Below, one piece after another: positions 1 to 6,718 of a stretch of DNA of 18,377 nucleotides (position 1 is the stretch's first letter; the number at the start of each line of letters is the position of its first letter). Below the pieces are notes generated by a model that was not told the DNA's origin, did no database searches, and saw nothing but the letters and a program-made list of their open reading frames with translations. Both the position numbers and the translations under genes were made by a program. Origin of the DNA: DAOUAM01 sp034433305 (GTDB lineage: Bacteria; Chloroflexota; Dehalococcoidia; Lucifugimonadales; DAOUAM01). The stretch lies in assembly GCA_034433305.1 (NCBI GenBank), contig DAOUAM010000004.1, positions 1 to 18,377 of the forward strand, read 5' to 3'.

Positions 1-1
1 C

Positions 2-1204
2 ACGGCTTCGGCAACCCCCGACAGCGATGACACGCCGCGCAGGACTCCCACGCCCACCCGCACCAGGACGCCCACGCCCACGGCCACGGCCACGCCTACC
101 CCTTCCCCCACGCCGACTCCCACGCCCCTGCCCATCGAGGGCGACAACCGCTTTGGCGTGGTGCTGCACACTGGCTCCGAGGACGATAGCCGCTACTTCC
201 TCAGCCGGCTGGGGGTGAAGTGGTACCTGGACTTCACGCCAGATATGTCCTCGGTGCCAGAGGGCGCCTCCAAGGTGCCTTTCATCCCCGTGCCAACGGC
301 CCCCGACGTATGGAACTCAGGCTGGGCCGAGACCATCGAGTCCCGGACGGATGCCGAGATTGCCGCCAGGGGCTTCCTGACGCGGGCGCAGGTGAGGCAG
401 AGGGCCCAGTCGGCGCCAGGCTCCTACTGGTACATCTTCGGCGAGGCCAACCGCTACCCCTATATAACGGGTAGCCGGTTCGCGCCGGTGTTCCACTACT
501 TCGCCAGCCAGATCAGGCTGGCTGACCCATCGGCCCGCATCATTGGCACCAGTGTGCTCAACTGGGACTTCACCTGTGTGGGATGCAGCGGCTACTACTT
601 CGGCAGCGAGTGGCTGGAGGACTTCATCCAGGCGTATGAGGCCAGGTACGGCGAAAAGCCACCCGTGGACGTCTGGGCCATAGATGTGTACCCCATTGAC
701 TGGAACAACACGCCCAACAACGACCCTACCAGGCCAGCCTTCTACCAGTCCAGGGGGGCCAGCTTCCAGCACTGGCAGATCGCGGTCATGCAGGTCCAGG
801 GCATGCGGGACTACCTGGACAGCATCCCCGAGTACCAGGACACGCCCATCTGGATCACCGAGATAGCCATCCACGTGGGCTATGACGATTGGGTATGGGA
901 GCATTTCCCCGACAGGCTGGCGCCCGTGGGCGATTACCACTGGGACAGGATGAGCGACTACCTTATCGCCGTGCTGGACTGGCTGGAAGGCAACGCCTCC
1001 GACTACAATGTGGACAGGTGGTTCTTCTTCATCACATGGAAAGACATCATGGAGGTCGGCCCGGACGGCTACATGGGCATCGTCTTCTTCGACGGGCCGG
1101 AGCAAGGAGCTGGCCTCACCTGCCTGGGCAGCGTCTACCGCGCCCGCTCACTGGACGACCCCAGGGTCAGGTGTGACGCCAGCGGCAACGCCGTCCCTGA
1201 CTAG
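2..1204 (+). CDS. Secreted glycoside-hydrolase-like protein, 5' end outside window
   Basis: The frame is open from base 2 to the TAG at 1202-1204, so the true start lies left of the window. The first 45 or so visible residues are a low-complexity Thr/Pro/Arg linker (repeated TP), of the kind that tethers extracellular domains in Chloroflexota and actinobacterial surface proteins. The following 350 residues look like a TIM-barrel glycosidase of the GH39/GH128 (Asl1-like) type. FGEANR resembles the acid/base segment (usually NEP), and IWITEIA resembles the strand-end nucleophile Glu segment (TEfG). Aromatic-rich stretches (YWYIF, GYYFGSEW, RWFFFITWKD) fit a sugar-binding cleft. The codon GTG at 158 is only an internal Val. 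It probably acts outside the cell on a polysaccharide or glycoside, but the substrate is unknown. Fold call is moderate confidence; catalytic roles are inferred from motif position. Confidence 0.6.
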   Translation, partial: TASATPDSDDTPRRTPTPTRTRTPTPTATATPTPSPTPTPTPLPIEGDNRFGVVLHTGSEDDSRYFLSRLGVKWYLDFTPDMSSVPEGASKVPFIPVPTAPDVWNSGWAETIESRTDAEIAARGFLTRAQVRQRAQSAPGSYWYIFGEANRYPYITGSRFAPVFHYFASQIRLADPSARIIGTSVLNWDFTCVGCSGYYFGSEWLEDFIQAYEARYGEKPPVDVWAIDVYPIDWNNTPNNDPTRPAFYQSRGASFQHWQIAVMQVQGMRDYLDSIPEYQDTPIWITEIAIHVGYDDWVWEHFPDRLAPVGDYHWDRMSDYLIAVLDWLEGNASDYNVDRWFFFITWKDIMEVGPDGYMGIVFFDGPEQGAGLTCLGSVYRARSLDDPRVRCDASGNAVPD

Positions 1205-1297
1205 CCCACGCCACGCGGCCCCGCCATCGGCCAGGCCATGGCGGGACATGGCAGGCCCCACCTGAAATCTGTGGCCCAGCGCAGGGGCAGGCGTCCA

Positions 1298-1383
1298 GAC
1301 CTCACCCCCGTTGCCCCCCTCCACGCATGGAGAGGGGCCATAGCTCAGCCAACGCTGTGCCTTCAGACACCGGGGGTGAGGTC
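1298..1383. repeat. 13-bp perfect inverted repeat between convergent genes
   Basis: GACCTCACCCCCG at 1298-1310 is exactly repeated in inverse at 1371-1383, with 60 bases between that contain a smaller imperfect hairpin (CCCCTCCA near 1316-1323 against TGGAGAGGGG). A separate 8-bp hairpin, CCCGCCAT at 1220-1227 with ATGGCGGG at 1238-1245, lies just after the upstream stop codon. Both sit in the gap where a plus gene and a minus gene end. They could act as a bidirectional transcription stop, but no T-run follows, so a standard Rho-independent terminator is not supported. The rest of 1205-1428 shows nothing else. Confidence 0.5.
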
Positions 1384-1428
1384 AGCCTCCGCCGGCCTCC
1401 CATTCAGGGCGTGTTTGAAAAGCCGGGC

Positions 1429-2355
1429 CTAGAACACCGCGATGGGATTTGCCGGGGAGCCGGTGCCGCCGATGACCCTGAGCGGATTTATGGTCACCAG
1501 GAACTCGTGGCGGCCTTCCTCGGCGCAGGCGCGGGCCAGCGGCTCCAGCAGCGCGTTGTCCACCAGCGCCACGCCATAGGCGAAGATGACGCCGTGCACC
1601 GTCCAGGGCAGGCCGTACTCGTTGGGCGAGGCGTCCATCATGTCCCAGCCCAGGATGGCGATGTCGTGGTCGCGGATGAAGGGCAGGCAGGAGGCGTGCA
1701 GGCCGGGCCGAGGCGCGCCGGTGACCGGGTTGGCCCATACGCCGCCGTGGTCGCGGGCGTAGGCCTCCCGCCCGCTGTACACGAACACGGCGTCACCCGG
1801 CTCGATGGACACGCCTTCAGCCTTCGCGATGTCCTCAAGCTCCCAGCCGTGGACGGGCGCGTCAACGGTCACATAGGGCCTGCCTCGGTGCCTGGGCACG
1901 TCCAGCAGCACGCCCCGCGTCAGGATGCCGTCGCTCCAGGCGTCCACCGAGCCGTAGGTGGCCCCGCCGAATGTGAGCACCTCCGATGGCTTCTTGCCGT
2001 CCCACATGCCGGCGGCGTCCCAGACGTGGCACAGGGCGTCAATGTGCGTCACCGACGTGCCGTGGTACAGCACGCCGTAGTAGTCCACGGCGGCGCCGCC
2101 TCCCGGGGGCCGGTCCCAGACCTGCAGGTAGTGCTGGGCCGGCCTTGGGTTCTCCACCGAAGGGTTCACCGGGAAGGGCCTGCTCATGGACACGGTGCGC
2201 CCGGTACGCACAAGCTGCGTCGCCTTCAGCCGCTTCTCGGCGGTTATCAGATTGATGGCCCCGGCGCTGCCCTTGCTGCCCCAGCGTCCCCAGTTGCGCC
2301 GGTCCCTCAGGTACGACTCCACCTCTGCCTTCGTCGGCACTCTTCGTTCAGGCAT
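1429..2355 (-). CDS. Cyclase family protein (kynurenine formamidase-like metal-dependent hydrolase)
   Basis: 308 aa. Residues 98-110 carry the cyclase-family (PF04199) metal signature, here HGTSVTHIDALCH. H104, D106 and H110 are the expected metal ligands, and H98 lies at the front of the motif. Other family features are the WD near 80 and the FVYSGRE and ILGWDMMDASPN segments. Members include kynurenine formamidase and isatin hydrolase, which open amide or lactam bonds with Zn or Mn; many members in environmental genomes have no known substrate. The start at 2355 is chosen because AGGAGG lies five bases upstream. The frame stays open to 2520, but that extension reads into repeat DNA. A TATAAT on the minus strand at 2574-2579 may be its promoter, giving a leader of about 210 bases. 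It is the only gene of its local transcription unit. Confidence 0.85.
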   Translation of the reverse strand: MPERRVPTKAEVESYLRDRRNWGRWGSKGSAGAINLITAEKRLKATQLVRTGRTVSMSRPFPVNPSVENPRPAQHYLQVWDRPPGGGAAVDYYGVLYHGTSVTHIDALCHVWDAAGMWDGKKPSEVLTFGGATYGSVDAWSDGILTRGVLLDVPRHRGRPYVTVDAPVHGWELEDIAKAEGVSIEPGDAVFVYSGREAYARDHGGVWANPVTGAPRPGLHASCLPFIRDHDIAILGWDMMDASPNEYGLPWTVHGVIFAYGVALVDNALLEPLARACAEEGRHEFLVTINPLRVIGGTGSPANPIAVF

Positions 2356-2410
2356 GGTCTCCTCCTTCTCTGAGAGAGTAATTCCAAAGTCCGTTTGATC
2401 GGCAAGGCCC

Positions 2411-2513
2411 ATAATGCCCCCTTCCCCTCGACAGGCTCGGGCCTGCCCTGAGCGTGCCGAAGGGGCAGGGACTGTTCTCGCCCCCTGTGGGGGAGAGCTA
2501 GAGCGGGGGCTGG
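2411..2513. repeat. Family 1 GC-rich palindromic intergenic repeat, copy A
   Basis: The segment starts with ATAATGCCCCCTTCC, holds an imperfect hairpin (CCCCTCGACAGGCTCGGG against CCCTGAGCGTGCCGAAGGGG), and ends with CTCGCCCCCTGTGGGGGAGA followed by a purine-rich GGGGGCTGG. The second half recurs near 4945, 8110 and 13740. It lies in the leader of the cyclase gene. Together with the two promoters it fills most of the 332-base gap at 2356-2687. Confidence 0.7.
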
Positions 2514-2573
2514 ACTGCATTCCAGACCAGCGCCCATGTGCATCAGGTTACAGCAAGGGATGACGCTGGAGTG

Positions 2574-2601
2574 ATTATACGTTGCCCCCGGCTGAATGCA
2601 A
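2574..2601 (-). promoter_or_regulatory. Candidate promoter for the cyclase gene
   Basis: On the minus strand TATAAT (plus coordinates 2574-2579) is a perfect -10 box. TTGCAT at 2596-2601 is a poor -35, 16 bases upstream. It points at the cyclase gene through repeat copy A. It is back to back with the plus-strand promoter at 2620. The perfect -10 is notable in GC-rich DNA, but no start site is proven. Confidence 0.4.
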
Positions 2602-2619
2602 CCGGCCCAGGGCCGCCAG

Positions 2620-2648
2620 TTGACCCTTGGCCCTGCCGCTGCTACACT
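2620..2648 (+). promoter_or_regulatory. Candidate sigma-70-type promoter for the aldolase-dehydratase operon
   Basis: TTGACC at 2620-2625 (5 of 6 to consensus), a 17-base spacer, and TACACT at 2643-2648 (4 of 6). Transcription would start near 2655, giving a leader of about 33 bases with AAGGAG before the ATG at 2688. Spacing and distance to the gene are both standard. Confidence 0.5.
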
Positions 2649-2687
2649 CCGTCGCAACGATAGACCATGCTGGAAAGGAGACAGGCC

Positions 2688-3425
2688 ATGCCAGGACAGG
2701 CCAGTACCTCGCTGAACCTGAAGCAACGCATCCACAAGGGGGACGTCCTCCTGGGCGTATCGGCACCCATCACGGCCACCAAGGACAGGCTGAAGGCCAT
2801 CCTGGAGAAGGACCGCTACGACTTCGTCTCCGTGGACAGCCAGCACACCGCCTTCAACGAGGAGCGGCTGGTGGCCTTCTGCGCCGCGGCCAACGAGTTG
2901 GGCGTGCCGGTGCAGTTCCGCATCAAGCACACCCGCCACGCCTATCTCATTGGCAACCTGCTGGACCTGGGGCCTTCGGGCGTCGAGGTGCCAGAGGTGA
3001 TGACCGAGGCGACGGTGGACGAGGCCCTGGCGGCCTTCTACTACCCGCCCAGGGGCCGCCGTAGCTGGGGCGGCGCGGCCCGCGTCGGCATAGACCAGCG
3101 CGGCGACAGGCTGGAGTACGCCCGCTGGTGGAACGAGTACGGCGTCCTCTGGCTCCAGGTGGAGTCCATCGAGGCCATCACCAACGCCCGCCAGCTTGCC
3201 AGGCCAGGCGTGGACTGCCTGTCCTTCGGCCCGTCGGACTTGAGCTTCAGCCTGGAGGGGCACCCGCACCATCCCTTCAAGACCGTGGACGACTGCGTGC
3301 GCCACGTCCTTCAGCAGCTCAAGGGCACCGACATCCGCGTGTGCTTCCGCAACTACACCCCTGACCTGCGCCAGAAGTACATAGACATGGGAGTCACCGT
3401 GCTATTGGAGAGGCCGCAGGTGTAG
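2688..3425 (+). CDS. HpcH/HpaI aldolase/citrate lyase family protein
   Basis: 245 aa, slightly shorter than HpaI or RhmA (about 260). This family is made of class II pyruvate aldolases that cleave 2-keto-3-deoxy or 4-hydroxy-2-oxo acids to pyruvate and an aldehyde with a divalent metal. The segment VSVDSQHTAFNEE carries the catalytic His (H53, like HpaI H45). QFRIKH carries the pyruvate-binding Arg (R84). QVESIEAI (E159) and FGPSDLS (D184) carry the two metal ligands in the usual arrangement. ATG 2688 is chosen over in-frame ATG 2667 because AAGGAG lies seven bases before it. The next gene, a sugar-acid dehydratase, starts 28 bases after its stop. That pairing suggests the aldolase consumes the dehydratase product. 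The insert SWGGAARVGIDQRGD is a typical loop. The aldehyde product cannot be predicted. Confidence 0.87.
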   Translation: MPGQASTSLNLKQRIHKGDVLLGVSAPITATKDRLKAILEKDRYDFVSVDSQHTAFNEERLVAFCAAANELGVPVQFRIKHTRHAYLIGNLLDLGPSGVEVPEVMTEATVDEALAAFYYPPRGRRSWGGAARVGIDQRGDRLEYARWWNEYGVLWLQVESIEAITNARQLARPGVDCLSFGPSDLSFSLEGHPHHPFKTVDDCVRHVLQQLKGTDIRVCFRNYTPDLRQKYIDMGVTVLLERPQV

Positions 3426-3453
3426 CTTTACAGGTCGGAGGAAAAAGAGAGCC

Positions 3454-4620
3454 ATGAAAATAACCAGGGTTACACCATGGGTTGTTAACACCCAGTGGGA
3501 CGACCGGCCCGGCGCCGGCAAGCCCAGGGTGCCGCGCACCCGGCAGTTCGTCTTTGTGCAGGTGGACACCGACGAGGGCATCACCGGCTGGGGCGAGATC
3601 ACCACCTACCCCGGCCCTGTAGCCAACAAGGCCATCGCCAGCGTGACGCGGGCCTTCGGCGAGATGATCGTGGGCGATGACCCGGCCAGCATCGAGGCTA
3701 TCTGGCACAAGCTCTTCCGCTCGGTGACCTACATGGGCACGCGTGGGGCCACCACGGCGGCCATCAGCGGCATTGACATCGCCCTGTGGGACATCCTGGG
3801 CAAGTCCCTGGGCAAGCCCATCTACCGGCTGCTGGGCGGGCCTGTCCGCGACCGCGTCGCCCTGTACACCCATCCGCCGGAGCCTAAAGACCCAGAGCAG
3901 GCCGCCGAGGACGCCAGGGAGATCGTGGCGGCGGGCTACAAGGCCTTCAAGCTGGACCCCTTCATGCACGCCATCGCAGGCAGGGGCGTCGCCTACCTGG
4001 ACGGCCAGCTCAGCCCGGAGGGCGAGGAGGAGGCCGAGGCAATCGTGGCCGCCATCCGCGAGGCGGTAGGCCCGCGCATCGAAATCCTCATAGACGCCCA
4101 CGGCAACTACAACGTGCCCACGGCCATTCGGCTGGCCAACAGGCTGGCGCCCTACAAGATACACTGGTTCGAGGAGCCTGTGCCGGTGGAGAGCTACCAT
4201 GCCCTCAAGCAGGTGCGCGAGGAAATCTCGGTGCGCATCTCCGTGGGCGAGCGGCTGTACACCCGCTTCGAGTTCGTACCCATCTTCCAGAACAACCTGG
4301 CCGACTTCGTGATGCCCGACGTGACCTGGACTGGCGGCATCACGGAGCTGAAGAAGATCGCCACCATGGCCGAGGCCTACTACGTGCCCATTTCGCCCCA
4401 CGATGCCAGCGGGCCCATCAACATCGTCGCCGGGGCGCAGGTCATGCTCACCGTGCCCAACTTCTACAAGCTGGAGACCTCGCGCTACGACCTGAGCGCC
4501 TACAACGCCTTCATAGACCGCCCGCTGGACATCCGGGACGGTGACCTGTACCTCTCGGACCGGCCCGGCCTGGGCATAGAGCTTGACCCCGACTACCTGA
4601 AGGCCCACGCCGTGCAGTAA
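3454..4620 (+). CDS. Enolase-superfamily sugar-acid dehydratase (mandelate racemase/galactonate dehydratase-like)
   Basis: 388 aa with the full enolase-superfamily plan: an N-terminal capping domain (to about 125) with GWGE and DIALWDILGKSLGKPIYRLLGG, then the barrel. The metal ligands are D214, E240 and E266, spaced 26 and 26 as in mandelate racemase (195/221/247) and galactonate dehydratase. H316 in SPHDASG is 50 residues after E266, and D289 is 23 after it, forming the MR-type His-Asp dyad. H216 two residues after D214 matches the second His of DgoD. K166-L-D168 stands where MR has K-x-K. These features favour dehydration of an acid sugar to a 2-keto-3-deoxy acid. The exact substrate (galactonate, gluconate, arabinonate or other) is open. 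A purine-rich GGAGG lies upstream of ATG 3454. It is co-transcribed with the aldolase. Confidence 0.88.
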   Translation: MKITRVTPWVVNTQWDDRPGAGKPRVPRTRQFVFVQVDTDEGITGWGEITTYPGPVANKAIASVTRAFGEMIVGDDPASIEAIWHKLFRSVTYMGTRGATTAAISGIDIALWDILGKSLGKPIYRLLGGPVRDRVALYTHPPEPKDPEQAAEDAREIVAAGYKAFKLDPFMHAIAGRGVAYLDGQLSPEGEEEAEAIVAAIREAVGPRIEILIDAHGNYNVPTAIRLANRLAPYKIHWFEEPVPVESYHALKQVREEISVRISVGERLYTRFEFVPIFQNNLADFVMPDVTWTGGITELKKIATMAEAYYVPISPHDASGPINIVAGAQVMLTVPNFYKLETSRYDLSAYNAFIDRPLDIRDGDLYLSDRPGLGIELDPDYLKAHAVQ

Positions 4621-4730
4621 TACCGGGGCCGGATGAAGCTGACTTTCGGGCGCTTGCCCTCGGCAGGCTGACCAGGGCACGGACTTCAGGGCTGAATGCC
4701 GGCCTGTCCCGTAATAAGGGGGGGCATCCA

Positions 4731-4850
4731 GAGTCCCTCCCATTGGCAAGACTCGTAATGCCCATGGGCATCATGCCCCCTTCCTGGCCTTCCCCCACAG
4801 GGGGAAGAGACTGCTCTCGCTCCTCTGGGAGCGAGTCAGAGAGGGGGCTG
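4731..4850 (+). repeat. Family 1 repeat, copy B (inverted relative to copy D)
   Basis: From CCCATTGGCAAGACTCGTAA through ATGCCCCCTTCCTGG, CCTTCCCCCACAGGGGGAAG and CAGAGAGGGGGCTGG, this stretch is nearly identical to the reverse complement of 13721-13843, with only scattered mismatches over about 120 bases. It lies in the longest gene-free stretch (4621-5103). Bases 4621-4730 show no gene and no clear signal beyond a weak 5-bp hairpin. Bases 4985-5090 show nothing beyond the ribosome site of the next gene. Confidence 0.8.
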
Positions 4851-4911
4851 GCATTGCTCGCCAGGCGAAGCTGGAATGCCCTCATTCCCTCGGCAAGCCC
4901 GGGGCAAGCTC

Positions 4912-4964
4912 TGACTCTCCCACAGGGGGCAGGGAGGACTCTCGCCCCCTGTGGGGGAGAGTCA
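4912..4964. repeat. Strong hairpin of repeat family 1
   Basis: TGACTCTCCCACAGGGGG at 4912-4929 pairs with CCCCCTGTGGGGGAGAGTCA at 4945-4964, with a 15-base loop and a two-base bulge. The right arm is the core found in copies A and D. It follows copy B by about 60 bases, so two units of the family stand in tandem here. No T-run follows, so it is not called as a terminator. Confidence 0.7.
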
Positions 4965-5103
4965 GAAGAGAGGGGGCTGCCCTGTCCGAGTACCACTCCA
5001 CATGGCAACTGATCTGGAGGCGCTTGACCTGCGTAGGGGATAGTGCCTGGCGGTGCGGCGCAGTTGCCATTCCGGTACTCGTGACCTTGCAGGAGGGCCA
5101 TGG

Positions 5104-5586
5104 ATGTCAGCTTCCAAGCCCCGTATCGTGTGCCACCTGGTGATGCGCGCTTCGCTGGCCTTCGTCCTGGGCTGGTTTGGCACCCAGCAGCTACGCAGTC
5201 CCGATGCCTGGACAGATTTTGTCCCAGCCATCGTACTGGAGTACTCGCCGGTCAGCGGCACGACCCTGGTGCTGCTGCATGGCTTCCTCCTGACCATGGC
5301 CGGCTGTGGCATCTTCCTGGGGATAGCCTGCACCGCCGCGTCCTGGCTGGCGTCGGCGCTGCTGCTGGAAGTCACCATAGCGCTGGTCCTGGCCAACGGC
5401 AGCGCGCCGCTGGTGGTGCGGGACATAGGGCTGCTGGGGCTGGCGCTAGCCCTGGCCTTCGACCCTACGCGCTTCCTGCAACTGGGGCAGGCCCCATGGG
5501 TACATCGTTCCCTGGCCCGGCCCGCGCGCCTGTGGAGAAGCATCCTGGGGCTTAGAAGTGGGCGGCCCTCTGGCATGTCAGGGTAG
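5104..5586 (+). CDS. DoxX-like small membrane protein
   Basis: 160 aa with four predicted membrane helices: about 9-28 (MRASLAFVLGWFGTQQL), 54-72, 75-95 and 105-122. The order RASLAFVLGWFG, then DAWTDFVP, then RDIGLLGLALALAF resembles the DoxX family (PF07681 and relatives). Their best-studied member is a thiosulfate:quinone oxidoreductase subunit, but most members are uncharacterised. ATG 5104 has AGGAGG seven bases upstream; the frame is open back to a GTG at 5053, which lacks a site. The C-terminus is basic (RSLARPARLWRS) and probably cytoplasmic. It ends 17 bases before the convergent Gfo/Idh/MocA gene. No functional link to neighbours is visible. Confidence 0.65.
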   Translation: MSASKPRIVCHLVMRASLAFVLGWFGTQQLRSPDAWTDFVPAIVLEYSPVSGTTLVLLHGFLLTMAGCGIFLGIACTAASWLASALLLEVTIALVLANGSAPLVVRDIGLLGLALALAFDPTRFLQLGQAPWVHRSLARPARLWRSILGLRSGRPSGMSG

Positions 5587-5603
5587 CCTGACTGCCCAGG
5601 AGG

Positions 5604-6596
5604 CTACAGCCTTACCGGCACCTCCTGGCCCAGCCGGGCCGACTCGTAGGCGGCCAGGACCACGGCCAGGTCCTTGATGCCCTCCTCGCCGGACATGCGC
5701 GGCTCCCTGTCCTCACGGATGCTGTTGCGGAACTCCCGCACCATGCCCCTGACGCCACGGCGCGCCTCGGGCAGCGTGATGGTGCGCTGGGCAGGCGGCG
5801 TGTCAAGGATGACCTCGTTGCCGTAGGGCGCGAAGCTCAGGGAACCTCCGGTGCAGGTCACATTCACCCAGACCCTCGGCTTCGTCACGGGCGTGGCCCG
5901 GGAGAAGTTGACCATGCCCACCGCGCCGCCGGGCAGCCGGGCCACCAGCACCAGGCCGTCCTCGCCCTCCACCTGCCGGAAGACCTGGAGCGGCTGGACG
6001 GCGTACACTCGCTCGGGCACCCCGGCCAGGTATACCAGGATGTCCACGAAGTGAATGCCCCCATCTATGAACGTTCCGCCGCCGTTGAGGTCGGCGCTGG
6101 TGCGCCAGTCCGTGGGCACCATGTAGCTCTCGCTGTTCACCTGGATGAGCCTGGCCTGGCCGATGCTGGCTATGCCTGACTGGGACATGACCTGCCTGCA
6201 CTTCTCCATGGTGGGCAGGAAGCGGTAGTTCTCCGCCACCATGAGCTTGACGCCCGAATCCCTGGCCGCCTGGACCATCTGCCGGGCCTCGGCCAGGGTG
6301 CGGGCGATGGGCTTCTCCATCAGAATGTGCTTGCGGTGGCGCGCGGCCAGGAGGGCGTGCTCCAGGTGCAGGTGATGGGGCGTGCAGAAGTACATAGCCT
6401 CGACGCGCGGGTCTGCGGCGGCCTCCTCGTAGCTGCCGAAGTAGCCGGCGCCGCCGTAGGTCTCGCAGAACTCCTTCGCCTTCTTCACGTCGCGGCTGGC
6501 GAAGAACAGCCTGACGTCTTCGGTCATGTCGTGGATGTCCCTCAGGACCGTCCTGGCGTAGGAGCCACAGCCCGCGATGCACAGGGACAGAGTCAT
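5604..6596 (-). CDS. Gfo/Idh/MocA family oxidoreductase
   Basis: 330 aa, a usual length for the family. The N-terminal Rossmann domain has GCGSYA at 9-14 for NAD(P) and TPHHLHLEHALLAA at 72-85. EKP at 94-96 is the family signature, with the Lys in the active site. The C-terminal substrate domain has GGGTFIDGGIHFVD, with D178 and H182 as the expected catalytic and substrate-binding pair. The family oxidises or reduces sugars, inositols and related polyols, and includes some xylose and glucose dehydrogenases. ATG 6596 is chosen for the GGAGG 9-13 bases upstream; the open frame to 6668 lacks one. It is transcribed divergently from the metalloprotease gene across 119 bases. It could supply the sugar-oxidation step of a sugar-acid pathway, but its substrate is unknown. 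Confidence 0.88.
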   Translation of the reverse strand: MTLSLCIAGCGSYARTVLRDIHDMTEDVRLFFASRDVKKAKEFCETYGGAGYFGSYEEAAADPRVEAMYFCTPHHLHLEHALLAARHRKHILMEKPIARTLAEARQMVQAARDSGVKLMVAENYRFLPTMEKCRQVMSQSGIASIGQARLIQVNSESYMVPTDWRTSADLNGGGTFIDGGIHFVDILVYLAGVPERVYAVQPLQVFRQVEGEDGLVLVARLPGGAVGMVNFSRATPVTKPRVWVNVTCTGGSLSFAPYGNEVILDTPPAQRTITLPEARRGVRGMVREFRNSIREDREPRMSGEEGIKDLAVVLAAYESARLGQEVPVRL

Positions 6597-6703
6597 TGGC
6601 CCACCCTCCATTGCGTTTTGCTGGCGCGTCAGGCACCATCCTAGCACAATCGGCAGGGCAAGGCCCATGCCAGTCCCGGCGACACCTGACAGGCCCGGTC
6701 ACG

Positions 6704-6718
6704 TAGAATATATATATG
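6704..6718 (+). promoter_or_regulatory. -10-like element directly abutting the start codon (leaderless start)
   Basis: TAGAAT at 6704-6709 (5 of 6 to TATAAT) is followed by TATATATATG, so a transcript would begin at or within a base or two of the ATG at 6716. An overlapping option is CTGACA at 6686-6691 with TATATA 17 bases later. No Shine-Dalgarno sequence is present, and an in-frame TAG at 6704 rules out a longer protein. Confidence 0.45.

Noticed and set aside
1327..2373. 348-codon plus-strand frame over the cyclase gene
   Set aside because: The minus strand carries the cyclase metal motif and AGGAGG; the plus frame has no recognisable domain.
2356..2520. Longer N-terminus for the cyclase
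   Set aside because: The extra part is repeat copy A (Ser/Pro/Arg-rich translation), and AGGAGG marks ATG 2355.
3394..4749. 451-codon antisense frame across the enolase-type dehydratase
   Set aside because: It is a mirror of a gene with a complete active site, and its composition (His, Val, Gly, Asp) is typical of antisense frames in GC-rich DNA.
4731..4964. CRISPR array
   Set aside because: The repeated words are GC-rich palindromes of varying length and spacing, without uniform repeats or spacers, and no cas gene is present.
4912..4964. Rho-independent terminator
   Set aside because: The hairpin is strong, but no T-run follows on either strand, and the same unit recurs at other sites, including a gene leader.
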